From positions 365,151,568 to 365,215,567 of the forward strand of contig OW240912.1 of assembly GCA_933207985.1 (NCBI GenBank): DNA of 64,000 nt, in the 5' to 3' direction. Under the pieces are notes generated by a model. It saw only the letters and a program-made list of their open reading frames with translations. It was not told the origin of the DNA and searched no databases. Positions 11,140 to 21,937 of the stretch are shown here, one piece after another; the stretch's first letter is position 1, and every line of letters begins with the position of its first letter. The DNA is from Pelobates cultripes (Eukaryota; Chordata; Amphibia; Anura; Pelobatidae). Made by a program: the position numbers and the translations under genes.

Positions 11140-12080
11140 TATGGCTTAACGAAACTTCTCTCCCCTCCCCAATGCTATCCCTATTTAGAAATAGAGCCTT
11201 CTCCCCGGGGATGAGAGCCAAAGACTTCAAGAACCTGGAACAGGCGGGGATTCAAAGACTTTGCCACATACGCACAGACGAAGGGGTGATCTCTTTTAAT
11301 GAGCTCTCAGAGAGAACGACCCTTAAACCAGGGGATTTCTTCCGCTACATGCAGCTTAAGGACTTTGTAGGCCAAACCCACATAAGAGAAATCTCGACCC
11401 ACCAGATGACAAGTTTTGAACGAATCTGTCTAAATGAATCGACACCCCAGGGGCTGATTTCTTCGCTTAACTCGCACATGGCATCTAACACTACCGAATG
11501 GGGCACACTGACATATATGGAGCAATGGTAGACTGACCTGGGGGAAACTCTGGAGGGTACAGATTGGCAGGAGATATGGGAGGCAAACACAGCAGTCTCA
11601 GTCTGTACAGCGCTTCAAGAACAAGCATACAAGACAATGTTTCGATGGTACATGACACCATTACACTTACACCACATGGCAAAACCCTTAACGACCTCTG
11701 CTGGAGGCTGTGTGGGACAAAGGGGACATTCATTCACATGTCGTGGGAATACCTAGTAACAAAGTCCTTCTGGAAACAGGTGGGGGCCTAATAGCTCAAG
11801 TTTTGCAACATAATATTGAAATTGACACATGGGAATTCTTACTATCCAGACCTAAAGACGACTGGACCAAATCGGAAAACAACAACTGCTACACAAACTC
11901 CCTCTAGCTGCTCGACTGGTACTGACACTGGCACAGCACTGGCTCAAACCTGATGCTCCACCTATGACGACAGTCATAAGAAAAAAAAAAAACTTGTCTT
12001 GTGGCCAAGCTGATGGCTATCAACTCTGAAAGAATTTGAAAAAAACATGGGAACCATGGTTACAATGGGATGTGGGCAAT
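11140..12080 (+). pseudogene. L1 ORF2 C-terminal region, disrupted
   Basis: The translation shows the C-terminal part of an L1-clade ORF2 protein, downstream of the reverse transcriptase core. Recognisable stretches are the FRWYMTPLHLHHM block (near 11640-11675), the following cysteine-containing LNDLCWRLCGTKGTFIHM segment (11690-11745), and a terminal KTWEPWLQW motif (near 12040-12070). These match the order seen in L1 ORF2 tails (YxTPxxLH, CWRCG..GTFxHxWW, final W-P-W). The frame changes at least twice, and an in-frame TAG at 11529 adds a stop. The endonuclease and reverse transcriptase domains are absent because of 5' truncation. Confidence 0.85.
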
Positions 12081-12085
12081 GGGTG

Positions 12086-12240
12086 GGTGGGCAAAGCCAT
12101 GGCCTATGTTTCTACTGTGGAGAAAAAGGGCATTTCATCACACTTTGCCCTATTCGTCCTCCTAGACCTCCAGCTCTCCGACTGGCTACTGCTGTTCTTC
12201 GCCCTGTGTACATTGCATGCAGCCTGAAAAGCTACATAGA
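12086..12240 (+). pseudogene. Gypsy Gag C-terminal fragment with CCHC zinc knuckle
   Basis: The frame containing 12107-12148 reads CFYCGEKGHFITLC, a canonical C-x2-C-x4-H-x4-C nucleocapsid zinc knuckle. It is followed by PIRPPRPP, typical of the short tail after the knuckle in vertebrate gypsy Gag. The upstream residues belong to the L1 side of the junction, so this is a fragment. In the intact protein this module binds the element RNA during particle assembly. Confidence 0.75.
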
Positions 12241-12254
12241 AGCCGTCATTCCTG

Positions 12255-12806
12255 CCCATGCTTAGCCTCCCTGAGAATCTCTTTGTTAAGATTTATGGTA
12301 CTGCAGTCTTCTATTCCTTCCCCAATAGCTGAGCATAAGTAATTATAACTGCAGTAGGAGGTGGAGGAATAGTGTAGATGAATGCAGCTTCCAAGATGAT
12401 TCTCTCCAGCAAATAGAATATTCCCCAAACATGAGCCTAGACTTCATGAAGGGTATAACAGGAATGAAGTTTATTGATGACACACTGGCTTTTATGAGAA
12501 ATCCTCCTGCAAGAGGACCTCCCACAGTAAACAAAGACAATAACCAATCAACATACAGCTTTACAGTAACCCCGGCCCTCTCTCTGCCTGAGAGATACTG
12601 AGATAAGTTAAGGAATAACCCAATTATCTCCAGGCAGAGGGCACACAATTTTCCCAAAAGTTAGAACACCCCTTTCCACACAAATTACATATCCCCTAAT
12701 AGCCATGATCTGGGGGACCAATATATCCAAATTTCACCCAGATCGGTTCAGGGGTTCTTAAAAAGTATGGAAGTCACAAGTTACCGACCACACACAAGGT
12801 GTCACA
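12255..12806 (-). mobile_element. LTR-like insertion with TATA and polyadenylation signals on the minus strand
   Basis: On the minus strand the segment has a TATA-like CATAAAAGCC (around 12488-12498) followed about 20 bases later by AATAAA (12470-12475). The solo LTR at 13179-14238 uses the same compact promoter/poly-A layout. An inverted CTCTCTGCCTGAGAGA-type stretch lies near 12580. The right edge ends GTGTCACA at 12806; the left edge is uncertain and I could not confirm a TSD. Probably a second solo LTR. Confidence 0.5.
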
Positions 12807-12884
12807 GAAACCGTGACCCCTGAGTGCCTGATGAGAGGAGTACTGTTACAACAAGGAGTCTATTCATGCCCGGTGGGCATTCTT

Positions 12885-12894
12885 AAAGGAGGGG
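12885..12894 (+). other. Polypurine tract of the gypsy element
   Basis: AAAGGAGGGG lies three bases before the TG of the 3' LTR. A purine tract directly upstream of the 3' LTR primes plus-strand DNA synthesis in LTR retrotransposons, and its position supports both the orientation and the LTR start. Confidence 0.75.
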
Positions 12895-12919
12895 TATTGT
12901 CAGAGTTCTCAACATGATA

Positions 12920-13000
12920 TCCAGACATGGTCGCCCCAGAAGGGGAATTGAACCTGGGAACTTTGCAGTCCTGGGCCTGCATTCTACCTTTTGAGCCACA
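12920..13000 (-). repeat. tRNA-derived module embedded in LTR
   Basis: On the minus strand TGGCTCAAAAGGTAGAATG resembles a pol III A box and GGTTCAATTCC a B box. A TGCAG/CTGCA stem in the anticodon-arm position lies between them. The acceptor stem is poor and the anticodon loop has the wrong size, so it is not a working tRNA gene. It is either a SINE head or a tRNA pseudogene fixed near the start of the LTR. Confidence 0.6.
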
Positions 13001-13178
13001 GCAGTTTTGTTTGTTTTGAGCTTTTCCACTCCTGTTCAGCCTGGCTTGTCTGCAGCACTGGGGGCTGGGCCTTGACAATTGCTGTGCTTCACCTGACCCT
13101 GATCAGTCATCAACAGGGTATGTAAACACAGCCTTGCCCTGTGAACTTTTTTAAGTCTTTGATCATTTTGTTCCTGTC

Positions 13179-14238
13179 TGTAACGGCACCCCCAGGCATA
13201 AAATGGTTAAACCGCCGTTTAGTAGATCTTCCCTTCCAGAGACACAGGCACAGCTACTGTAGACACCAATCCACCGAACCGGAGAAGCATATGAATGCTC
13301 TCAAACATACGAATGCTGTAAACAGCAGAATAGGAAAAACCATACCAATAGGTTTACACTCCTAGCAGTCAAACTGGAACAGCATACAATAAATCCCCCC
13401 AAGAACGAGACAAGGCTCCATTTTGAAGGTCAAGCAGGAACAGACAGAGCTGTGGGTTTATTGTTCTTATATACACATTAGTACCACCCACAGGGTTTTG
13501 GAAAACAACCAATAAACTCGTACAATATACTCAGACACTCCCACACAAAATCCTCCCCTCTGCCTGTGATACAATTACCTTACACAATGGGTAATATAAT
13601 TATCACAGACAGAGAAATACAGTTTTTCCACATTATTCATAACTTTAAAAGTATGCATCACATTCACATACATTTTCAGAATCAGCATCCTCCAAATACG
13701 TATATGTCAAAATCATCAACATTGGTCCATTGGTTCAAAAGATAGATCGAAGTCCTTTGTGACCAAAGGAAGCATGGTTTTTCTGCCCAAAACCAGTTCC
13801 ACAGAGTCTTCTATCCTGGAGATGATTGGGAAGTAATCCAATTATCACCAAGGACAGAGGCAAAACTCCATTAAGCACATGGCAGTAAAAAGACAATAAA
13901 ATACAATAAAATACACAAGGTTACATTTATTACATAAAATACAGACATGCAACATATCTCCAGATAGCTTAGGTATGAGCACACATTGTTACTGAATGGC
14001 ACTCAGACCACACACATACAGTTCAATTGCCATGGAGCCAAAGTCTTTCCCATAGTCTTTCATTATACGAATGGACTCCATGGCATATCACCGCTCAAAC
14101 AGGGCAAGCACCGAATGACCCGGCTTTCGTGTCTTTGCAGGGGAAAATCAAACATTTCAACATGGGGCCATAGTCTAAAGGCAGCAGGCGGGCAACCAGG
14201 CTCCTCCAATGCACAGTGGCGAGATTGGTCTTGTCACA
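13179..14238 (-). mobile_element. Solo LTR, 1,060 bp, with 5-bp TSD
   Basis: The element starts TGTAAC at 13179 and ends GTCACA at 14238, and is flanked by identical CTGTC at 13174-13178 and 14239-14243. Transcription signals are on the minus strand: a TATA box TGTATATAAG (about 13466-13476) and AATAAA 8-20 bases downstream (13457-13462). A 5-bp TSD with TG...CA ends fits gypsy or retrovirus-like elements. No internal coding sequence remains, so it arose by LTR-LTR recombination. The exact family is not known to me. Confidence 0.9.
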
Positions 14239-15382
14239 CTGTCGTTTGATATTCTACTTCTTATTGACCCCAGCTTCTGACAATGTTTACTCTGACCTCT
14301 GGCATCCCTTGACTTCGGCTACTCTTCGTTGATCCTGACCTCTGGCATCCTTTGACTTCGGCTATCCCTTGACTATCCTGGTGTTTGTGTCCGTGCCTGT
14401 ACTGCGACTTGGAACTTTATCCTACACAGCCCCTGTGCACAGACTCACAGGCCAGGTGAATTCTTACCTGACCACCTTGGCCTGTGTCTATTTGCAAGGG
14501 TGAGCAACATATCTGCGCTACAGACTCCCAACTCAGGTAAGATTCCTGACACTCTCCCCTCCCCCTCCTTCCCTGACTCCTTTGCCTTCCCTCCTTTTCT
14601 TTCCCTGCCTTGCTGATATATTCCACACCTCCTCTCCCCTTGTTGCTACGGGTTTGCTTGTCACAATGGATTACCGACCCACTGCTCACTCCATCTTATT
14701 GAGGAGAGCATCACAACCTCGTAGGGTATCCCGAGTATAAGCATGTCCCCACCTGGAGTTAACACCCAATGTATACCACAGGCTTCCAGGAACCACTGTG
14801 GATGAGATGGGTAGTTAACTCAGCGCAACAAGAGGTACCAGCTATGCACGTACAAATAACCATAGGGCCGCATACGCCCATGACACATACGAAACAAAAT
14901 AGGCTAGTCGTTTTCTCTGTGCCACCTAGTCTCTATGCATACAACACAGCACAATAACTCAACACCGTAGAAACACACGACCTGTAGCCAATCTGCATAT
15001 GACAATCAGGAGGAACACCTTAGCACACAATCCATCTTAAAAAAGGGTGCATTACCCTATCTTCTCCCTCCCCCGTCCTTGATCCCCTTATATTCCCTAT
15101 TTGTTGGCATAGAGGGAGGTGCTACAGCAAAGTAGTCTACATGGGTACCTCAGGTTATCATAAGCATCCGGATTCACGTGTACTTTTGGTACTCCTTGAC
15201 ATAAGACCTGCCTAGTCTTCTGTATTCTAGTACGGATACGCAAGATATGCAATGCACTTTTACTACAACTGAGATTGTATCTCCCCTGATATGTACCCAC
15301 CATCCCTTTCATTCTGTAACCCCTATTTTTGTTTTACCAAATATTGAAAAATTCTAAATAAAGAATATATAAAAAAATTAAA

Positions 15383-15402
15383 TAAAATAAATGTAAATTT
15401 TA
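15383..15402. repeat. Right target-site duplication of the L1 insertion
   Basis: Exact copy of 11117-11136, directly after the A-rich L1 tail. Confidence 0.9.
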
Positions 15403-15444
15403 GCCTGCATTTTTAAATAGTTTTTTCAGAGATTAACTTTTTGG

Positions 15445-15702
15445 TAAAAAAAAAAAAAAAAAAAAAAAGAAGCAGCTGGTTGCATCTTATGAAAACCCAG
15501 AAAGACTGTGTATTTTAAACAATTTTTCTGACTTCTTATCTAGAGAAAAAAACATGGCTTCTCTGGTCTTCTGTAGCATCCTTCATCTAGATTATTGTTT
15601 TTGGACACCACATATTCCATCCCCTTTGGTATATTTGAGCCAATATAGCAGAAAAACTATATTTTTTGGGGGAGGGGAGGGTGGGGGGGGAGGGGGGGGG
15701 GC
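15445..15702. repeat. Homopolymer-rich stretch: A-run and G-run
   Basis: A run of A of about 24 bases lies near 15446-15468, and a G-rich tract with only short A/T interruptions occupies about 15667-15702. The G tract has more than four runs of at least four G and could form a G-quadruplex. No gene is recognised. Confidence 0.8.
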
Positions 15703-15724
15703 GTTTTGCCCAACAAAGCACTAA

Positions 15725-16203
15725 ACCACTGACAATGAGAACAAAAATCCCAGTGTCACCCAAAATTGGGGGATACACTGGGAGGAAGCACATAAATATT
15801 GTGGCAAAAAAAACCCTTAAACTTTATTCTCAATGATACAAAAAAATAATGGTCCACTTAAAAAGAAAATATAAACAGTATTTAAACAAGGGTATAAGAG
15901 GTGGGTGGTGTCCACCTCTGGACAGGTAGGGAAGAGGGTATTTACAAAGAGGTAGGAGGTCTGCATCCTTAAACTAGACTCATCCAAAACTCCCTTGTAC
16001 ACTGTGTCCAAAGACGCCAGAGAGGGAACCAAGAGGTTGCATAAGATAAAGGTACTACAAATTCCCCATTAATAAAAATCTCTCGCTGTCCCTATACATC
16101 TCGGCACCGCACAGAGCTAATGCCAACCTGAACCAGTAACCTTGAACACTCAAAACAAAAATTTAAATGTGCATAGTGCTACCCAAGTGCAAATTGAAAA
16201 TAA
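15725..16203 (-). repeat. Left arm of a ~480-bp inverted repeat
   Basis: This arm is the reverse complement of 17860-18312 with clear similarity over its whole length. Landmarks are 'CAGTGTCACCCAAAATTGGG' near 15750 and 'CCACCTCTGGACAGGTAGGG' near 15911. It appears to be the terminal segment of a Penelope-like element in inverted, 5'-truncated form. Confidence 0.8.
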
Positions 16204-17812
16204 GAACTTGACGTGCATTCATTTGATCATTGGAGTTACATTTTAATCTTTGATTCATATATGGATTTCATAATGTAAGTATATAGGAACCTTTTTTAAA
16301 ATTTTAGTTTTTTCACCACCCTCTGCCACTGTTTTGTCTTTTGAGCCAATATTCTCACACTTGCTCTATTGAGTATGCTTTGAATATACCTCTTTATCCC
16401 TATAGACCATATTTGGTTTTTTACCTATGCCCAGAATAAACAATAAGCACCCTGGATGCACCTTTTTCTATACAGGAGATCTATGGGACAACAATTGTCT
16501 CCTATAATTGTTGTACCTTTTTCTGACCAAAGCAAGTGGGATCCACTCACATTTGCTAAGTCTGTTAAAAGGTGTTATATGGATCTAATATATTCTTCCC
16601 TTACACATGACATAGATGTTCATATAATACAGTGTGACTTTATCCTCCACCAGTGATAGTCTAACAGGATAGATGGGATTCACTTTATCAGGCTACGCCC
16701 ATAGAAATGTGCTCTTCATACTGAATGTAGGAGTACTTTCCCTTTGTTCCTGCTAGTTATGCATTAATAAATTTAGTGATCCTAAGGGAGCCACTTCCTT
16801 GCTACTTATAAGCATAGTATTTAGCTATAACTAATGTGCCTAAATAGAAGAAAATAGGGCATGCCGACTCAACGGAGTTATATTCACATTCATGTACCTC
16901 CATTTATTAACCCAATTGTTCTGATGAGTTTTACTGCCCCTTCAAGGACGATACTCCTTTTAAGAGAGCTGAGCAATGGGTGAACTTTTAAATACCTGCT
17001 GTTATGACATGCGCTCGGACATCGTTGGGAGCCCTGTGCATGCATAGTGACGGATGATCCACCCACAGGTATTCCCCCATGGTCAAACACACCCACAGGG
17101 ACGATCACCCTGTTGTGGCCATTGTAGGAGGCAGATCAATTGGCATTCATGTGCCGCAAATGGTGGGCAGATTCAGTGTTTAAAAAGGATTAGGACAGGG
17201 GTTTATCTGTCCAAATAGAGTGGAAAGAATGGTAATGAACGTGGAATACTGTGGGAAGTAGTGAACAAGTGGGCTTTAGCTCACATAAACTGGCATAAAA
17301 TAGCCCCCACCAAGGCTGGAAATACATAGTACATTTTAAGAATACTAGATCCTAAGCTTACCAGGAAATGTATAGTGAGACAACAACCACAAAATGTAAT
17401 AATAAACAGCTGTAGAGGGAATGTACAGGAAAAGTGCTGCGCAAAGTGGGGAGAGTTGGACACTTTTAACTTAACGGTGAACTAGTGAAACAGAAAAAAG
17501 AAGGACAAAATGACAGGGTATTAAAAATAATTAAAATGAAAACAAATACTGATTTGTACCACTGCGACACATAATATAATATTGGTCGCTCACCCTGACA
17601 AAGATAGACTCGGAATACAATGAAATAGAGGATTGTATTCAGCAAATAAAGGAAGATTGGACATTCCTGCATACCTTCATGCTGCCACACTCCTTGGTCA
17701 CACCTCTGCCATCTGATTGGCTTGTGGGCCATCTGATTATCGGATCAATCACACATGGCTAATTGAGGGCTGGGTATTTAAACCAACTCATAGTATACCT
17801 ATGGCCACTCTG
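16204..17812. other. Spacer between inverted arms; PLE-like non-coding sequence
   Basis: No reverse transcriptase or other domain is recognised. The right part (about 17690-17812, up to 'GGGTATTTAAACC') has the TATA-like context that precedes the hammerhead segment in frog PLE termini. The rest is AT-rich with short chance ORFs. Confidence 0.4.
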
Positions 17813-17856
17813 CTCCTGACAACGGTGTCTTGGCATGCTGAAACACTCATCGAGCA
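17813..17856 (+). other. Decayed hammerhead-like motif at PLE terminus
   Basis: CTCCTGACAACGG is followed by GCTGAAACACTCATCGAGC. Hammerhead cores need CUGANGA and GAAAC; here the first box reads CTGACAA, so the invariant G is lost. Position directly before the repeated terminal arm fits the pseudo-LTR layout of Penelope-like elements. Confidence 0.45.
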
Positions 17857-17859
17857 CTG

Positions 17860-18312
17860 TTATTTTCAATTTGCACTTGGGTAGCACTATGCACGTTTGA
17901 ATTTTTTTTTGAGTGTTCAGGGTTACTGGTTCAGGTATGCATTAGCTCTGCGCAGTGCCTAGGTGTATAGGGACAGCGAGAGATTTTTATTAATGGTGAA
18001 TTTGTAGTACCTTTATCTTTTTCAACCTCTTGGTTCCCTCTCTGGCGTCTTGGGACACAGTGTACAGGGGAGGTTTGGATGAGTCTAGTTTAAGGATGCA
18101 GACCTTCTACCTCTCTTTGTAAATATCCTCTTCCCTACCTGTCCAGAGGTGGACACAACCTACCTCTTATACCCCTGTTTTAATACTGTTCTTATTTAAG
18201 TTTAAGGTTTTGTTTTTGTTTTTTGCCAACTTACAATACTTTTGTGCTTCCTCCCAGTGAATCCCAATTTTGGGTGACACTGGGATTTTTGTTCTCATTG
18301 TCAGTAGTTTTT
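17860..18312 (+). repeat. Right arm of the inverted repeat (PLE terminal segment)
   Basis: Inverse partner of 15725-16203. It runs from TTATTTTCAATTTGCACTTG to CATTGTCAGTAG. The similarity stops a few bases beyond the CTCATTGTCAGT landmark in both arms, giving the arm end. Confidence 0.8.
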
Positions 18313-18477
18313 AGCTCCAGGGTTACCCCCTAATTAAAAGCACTATTTAGGTGACTTTTCTTTTGATCTGGGAGGTGCATGGGGAGTGGCCTTAACATCT
18401 TGATTAACCGTAGGATAGCCAACACTCCCTTTTTTTCCACCTGGATCAACTTTAAAATTTACAACATATCACTAACC

Positions 18478-18850
18478 ATTAGACATGTGCACCAGTGACA
18501 TTTTCGTTTTGTACGAATGATTTCGTACTAAATAAAAAATCTAATTCATCAATCCTGAATTTTGTCCGCAAACCATTCGTTTTCGAACGAAATTCATTAA
18601 AAAAGAATTAGTTTTTGGCCATTTGGATGGAAACAGCACTGGGCAGCACTACCAGCTCCCTCCTTGTAATAAATAACTATTCCTACGCCCCCACATTAAA
18701 ACCTATGGGGGGTCACTATGAACCCCGTACTAATAGAAGGGAGGTTAAATCCTCCCGCATGCCCCTATTCGCGGCATACCACCTAAACAGCTGTCATTTC
18801 AAACTAAGTATTACTTTGACTCAGTTCTTACAGTGGAAACCGTCTAGTGG
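18478..18850 (+). mobile_element. hAT-like non-autonomous element, 5' part
   Basis: It begins TTAGACATGTGCACC near 18479, then has TTCG-rich sequence (CATTTTCGTTTTGTACGAA), the same tip as the element at 33412 (ATAGACATGTGCC) and the inverse of 'TTGCACATGCCTA' at 43183. No matching right terminus was found before 19 kb, so only the left part is called. Confidence 0.5.
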
Positions 18851-19858
18851 CTGATTCCATTCAAATTGTGGACACTGAATCATGGCCTGCATGTCAATGC
18901 CAGTGTTCCCCACCTGCAAATATGCCAATCTCAATTCCAGCAAAGGAGCAAAGTAAGTGACACTCCGCAGCTCTTGGAACAGAAAGGAATGCCTCCAACT
19001 ACAATATTTTCCCAAAGATATATATATATTTTTTAAAGTGCAGAGTGCTATATATGGGAAAATTCACAATAACAGACTATTTAAGGCTTAAGACTTACAA
19101 ATAAGTAAAGCTGCACGAAAAACATGTTGCTGTGAATTTTCCACATTAGTAAGACTAAAGGCACAATCCAACTTAGAAGTCTTGTGCATGGCGGAAATAT
19201 TCAGTTCAGCCGAATAAATACAGTGGTTCCGCTCGTCTAAATTACATCCATGCAAATTATTCTGAAAAAATGATTTGGACAAACATGCCTAAAAGTGGCC
19301 AGTGGAATGTAAAATATATACATATTTATATGTAATATTACATATGTAGCAATTCTTATTTCCTGAGAATAATTCTGATTGAAATTCAGTTTATTGAATT
19401 ATGATTGAATTATGACCACATATAATGGTATTTTTACATTCAAATTTGGTCCCCATTTAGTCAGCATTCACTCATATAGGGGTTTGGATACTTTTGAGTA
19501 TTTGGTTGTGAATTTTAAGCGTTCACTCTGGCTGATCCCTGGTTTATTTATTTTTATTAACTTGATCCCTGGTATATTTATTTTTATTTATTTGTTTTAG
19601 TGGCCTTAACCACCCATCATCTCTTTTTTTTTTTTTTGGTGCAACGGACAAACTCAGAATCACAAATAAAAATAATTGGTTCGTCCACTGTCTAGTTTGG
19701 ATGTGACATAATTTGGTCACATGACGGTTCGGAGTTACAGAATTTGACGACCCTCGATTGCCCAAAATGTCAAATTAATTATATTTTGTTAGAAACTGAA
19801 TGCACCAGTTTAGTATATAAAGTAAAAGTCAGCACTGGGGAGATGCTCATATCATACT
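18851..19858. other. No recognised gene
   Basis: AT-rich; a poly-T tract near 19624-19638 precedes 'GGTGCAAC', as near 2883. Chance ORFs (18821-19015, 19088-19282, 19544-19765) show no domain. Confidence 0.4.
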
Positions 19859-19860
19859 TA

Positions 19861-19926
19861 CAGTTGTAATCAAAATTATACAACCCCATTGTATAAATTT
19901 TTTTATAATCTAAGTGTTAATAAAGG
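19861..19926 (+). mobile_element. Tc1-like terminal repeat fragment
   Basis: TA at 19859-19860 is followed by CAGTTGTAATCAAAATTATA and CAACCCCATTG, the tip of a Tc1-like family that also fits the decayed element at 240-1746. No transposase or second terminus follows, so this is an orphan end. Confidence 0.6.
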
Positions 19927-20704
19927 AATATTTGGCTATTATACATTTGGTTGCCACATTCCTCTTTCCACTATAGAATTACATAACCTTTTTTTAGTAT
20001 TTTTTTATTATTTGAAGTTTATTTTATTCTGACCTGACTACTACTGCCTTTATTGTCCATATTGGAGTACCAAGAATCCCGAGGTGGGGATTATACCACC
20101 CATACGCCATCCACCGAGCAGTACGCCTGCTCTATATACCGTGAGTATATTTTATTCTGTTTCAATATTTTATACAACTATACAGTGAGCACTATATATT
20201 TTATCCTTCTATCCTGAGCTGGACCACATCAAATTAATCCACTAAAGAATACAAGAGGAGCACCATATATCCTTGAGTGGGGATTATTCCACTTCGTGCC
20301 ATCCATACCAGAGCTGGATTTAAGCTCTGAATATTTTTCGGATATACATCTGGGATTTTACATACCACCTTATGTACCACTAGGACTACTACCTGTGAAT
20401 GTGGATTGTTTATATTCGGACTATTAGGTATCGTTGCGTGTACTCTCTAGTAATTTTTAAATAGTATTATTCCACTTGTTTTAAGGCGCACCCTTATTTC
20501 TTCTTTTTTTTTCTCCATTGTGCTCTAAGGGGTTTAGAGGGGATTCCCCTTTTTCATAGGTCTGCTGCCTTGTTGTCATACTCCCTGTTTACCTATCAGC
20601 GCTGATTCTCCTTCCTGATCTCGATTACATTTTTTTTTTTAAATACCTAACCCCCAGCAGCACCCCATTTAAGCATGTTCAGGTGAGTGCAACCACCCAC
20701 CCCC

Positions 20705-20710
<6 letters not shown>
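19927..20710. other. PLE-like or unknown repeat sequence
   Basis: Two partial echoes, GAGGTGGGGATTATACCAC (near 20080) and GAGTGGGGATTATTCCACTT (near 20275), are about 195 bp apart. They recall sequences I associate with frog Penelope-like element leaders. No coding domain is visible, so the assignment is weak. Confidence 0.3.

Positions 20711-20748
<38 letters not shown>
20711..20748. repeat. (TA)n microsatellite
   Basis: About 18 uninterrupted TA units. Confidence 0.95.
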
Positions 20749-20750
<2 letters not shown>

Positions 20751-21929
20751 GGAGTCTAGCCAACTCCTTGGTTTTGCACCCCTCCCTGTTACAGGTGCCT
20801 CATCTCAGGTCCCTATTTAGCCTTGTACTGCAGAGAGCCTCAGATGGAATATTTTCCCCAAGTAAGTGAGTTATTCACATAAGAGCAGACATTAGACTGT
20901 GAGAGTAGGACCTGCCAAAGATGGGGTACATTGACGTTGTGGCAGGCTTATGCAATGTATGATCATATAATGTAATTAAACCCCCATTATTTTAATCATT
21001 GTTTTACTTTCCTTGTCTCATTTATGTATCTAAAAAATGTTTTATCCCCTTTTTTTTTATACTGACTGTGCTATTTTCTCTTCTGTGTGTGATTTGGAAG
21101 CTCTTATAACTTGCTTAGCTTCTTTCTGCCTAATCTAATAGAGCATTTTGTCTTCCTCACTCTGGGTTTTTTTATAATTACTAAATGCTAACTTTTAGCT
21201 TTTTACTATTTTGGCCACATCTGCGGAGTACCACAGTGGCTTCTTACATTTTTTGCTTTTACTGACAAACATGATGGACTACATGGTCTAGATTCTTTTG
21301 CTATATACATTTTATCACTTGTAGTTGTCATATAATTTTGCCATAAAAGGAATGGTATAATTGCTACCATAATTAAATGTAACTCTGGCAATAGTATCCT
21401 GCCTTTGGATTTTATATACCTGTAAGAAAATATTTAAGTTTATATATTAATAGATTTAGACTGTTTGTACATCAATGAATACATTTATGAAAATACCTTT
21501 GAAATAATAATAAAGAAAATACAAAGTGTAATATCTTCAAGAAAAAAGTCAGGCTGAGCTTATAAGGGTTAGAATCTTGTGGGACAAGCAATTTTTAAAA
21601 AATCTTCCTATATGTGAGCAAATTAAAAGAACAACCTCAAAAAGCTAACGATCTAATTAAAAGCAGCCACAGCCGCACTCAGAGGACAATAACATTTGGT
21701 GCTCCAGGTTTGACTCTGCTTTGCCATACCCAAAGCTAGGTACTAATGAGATCTATATGGACGGCTACTCCCATCTCTAAAACTTTCTTCCCCATTTTTT
21801 TCCTCTTTCTTACCAGTCCCCCCTTTTCTTCCCATCCCTTTCCCCTGCTCTTGGGCCCTCCACCCACCTTTGTCTCCTCCCTGGTGGCCTCATTCCATAA
21901 ACCACTCACAGTTGTGTCAGGCAATGTGA
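20749..21929. other. No recognised feature
   Basis: AT-rich; no domain, tandem repeat or terminal repeat is recognised. Confidence 0.45.
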
Positions 21930-21937
21930 ACTCTGGG

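Larger units (their letters stand above)
12081..14551 (+). mobile_element. Ty3/gypsy-like LTR retrotransposon remnant (gag end, PPT and 3' LTR)
   Basis: Only the end of gag and the 3' end of the element remain; the 5' LTR, most of gag and nearly all of pol are missing. Order: CCHC zinc knuckle (12107-12148), an unrelated LTR-like insertion on the minus strand (about 12255-12806), a short internal 3' segment, polypurine tract (12885-12894) and 3' LTR (12898-14551, itself interrupted). It lies within the L1 ORF2 end, so it inserted after the L1. The left junction near 12081 is a deletion boundary, so its TSD cannot be checked. Confidence 0.7.
12898..14551 (+). repeat. Gypsy 3' LTR, split by a solo LTR
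   Basis: The LTR begins TGTCAG at 12898 and ends CTGACA at 14551, perfect 6-bp inverted tips. After removing the solo LTR and one TSD copy (13179-14243) it is about 589 bp, close to the other LTRs of this look at 60075-60619 (545 bp) and 63143-63677 (535 bp). The right part has the repeated 'GACCTCTGGCATCC...TTGACTTCGGCTA' text also seen near 46430, 60460 and 63270 (inverted). Confidence 0.85.
11137..15382 (+). mobile_element. 5'-truncated L1, later split by a gypsy element
   Basis: The outer 20-bp TSD and an A-rich tail (AATAAAGAATATATAAAAAAA, near 15356-15380) define one L1 insertion on the plus strand. The 5' truncation falls inside ORF2. ORF2 coding sequence is seen at 11140-12080 and the 3' UTR at about 14552-15382, beginning with a C/T-rich stretch (CTCTCCCCTCCCCCTCC). 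Between them sits a foreign gypsy LTR retrotransposon remnant with further insertions. Without these the L1 would be about 1.8 kb. Confidence 0.9.

Noticed and set aside
12920..13000. Functional tRNA gene
   Set aside because: Box-like motifs are present but the acceptor stem does not pair and the anticodon loop size is wrong.
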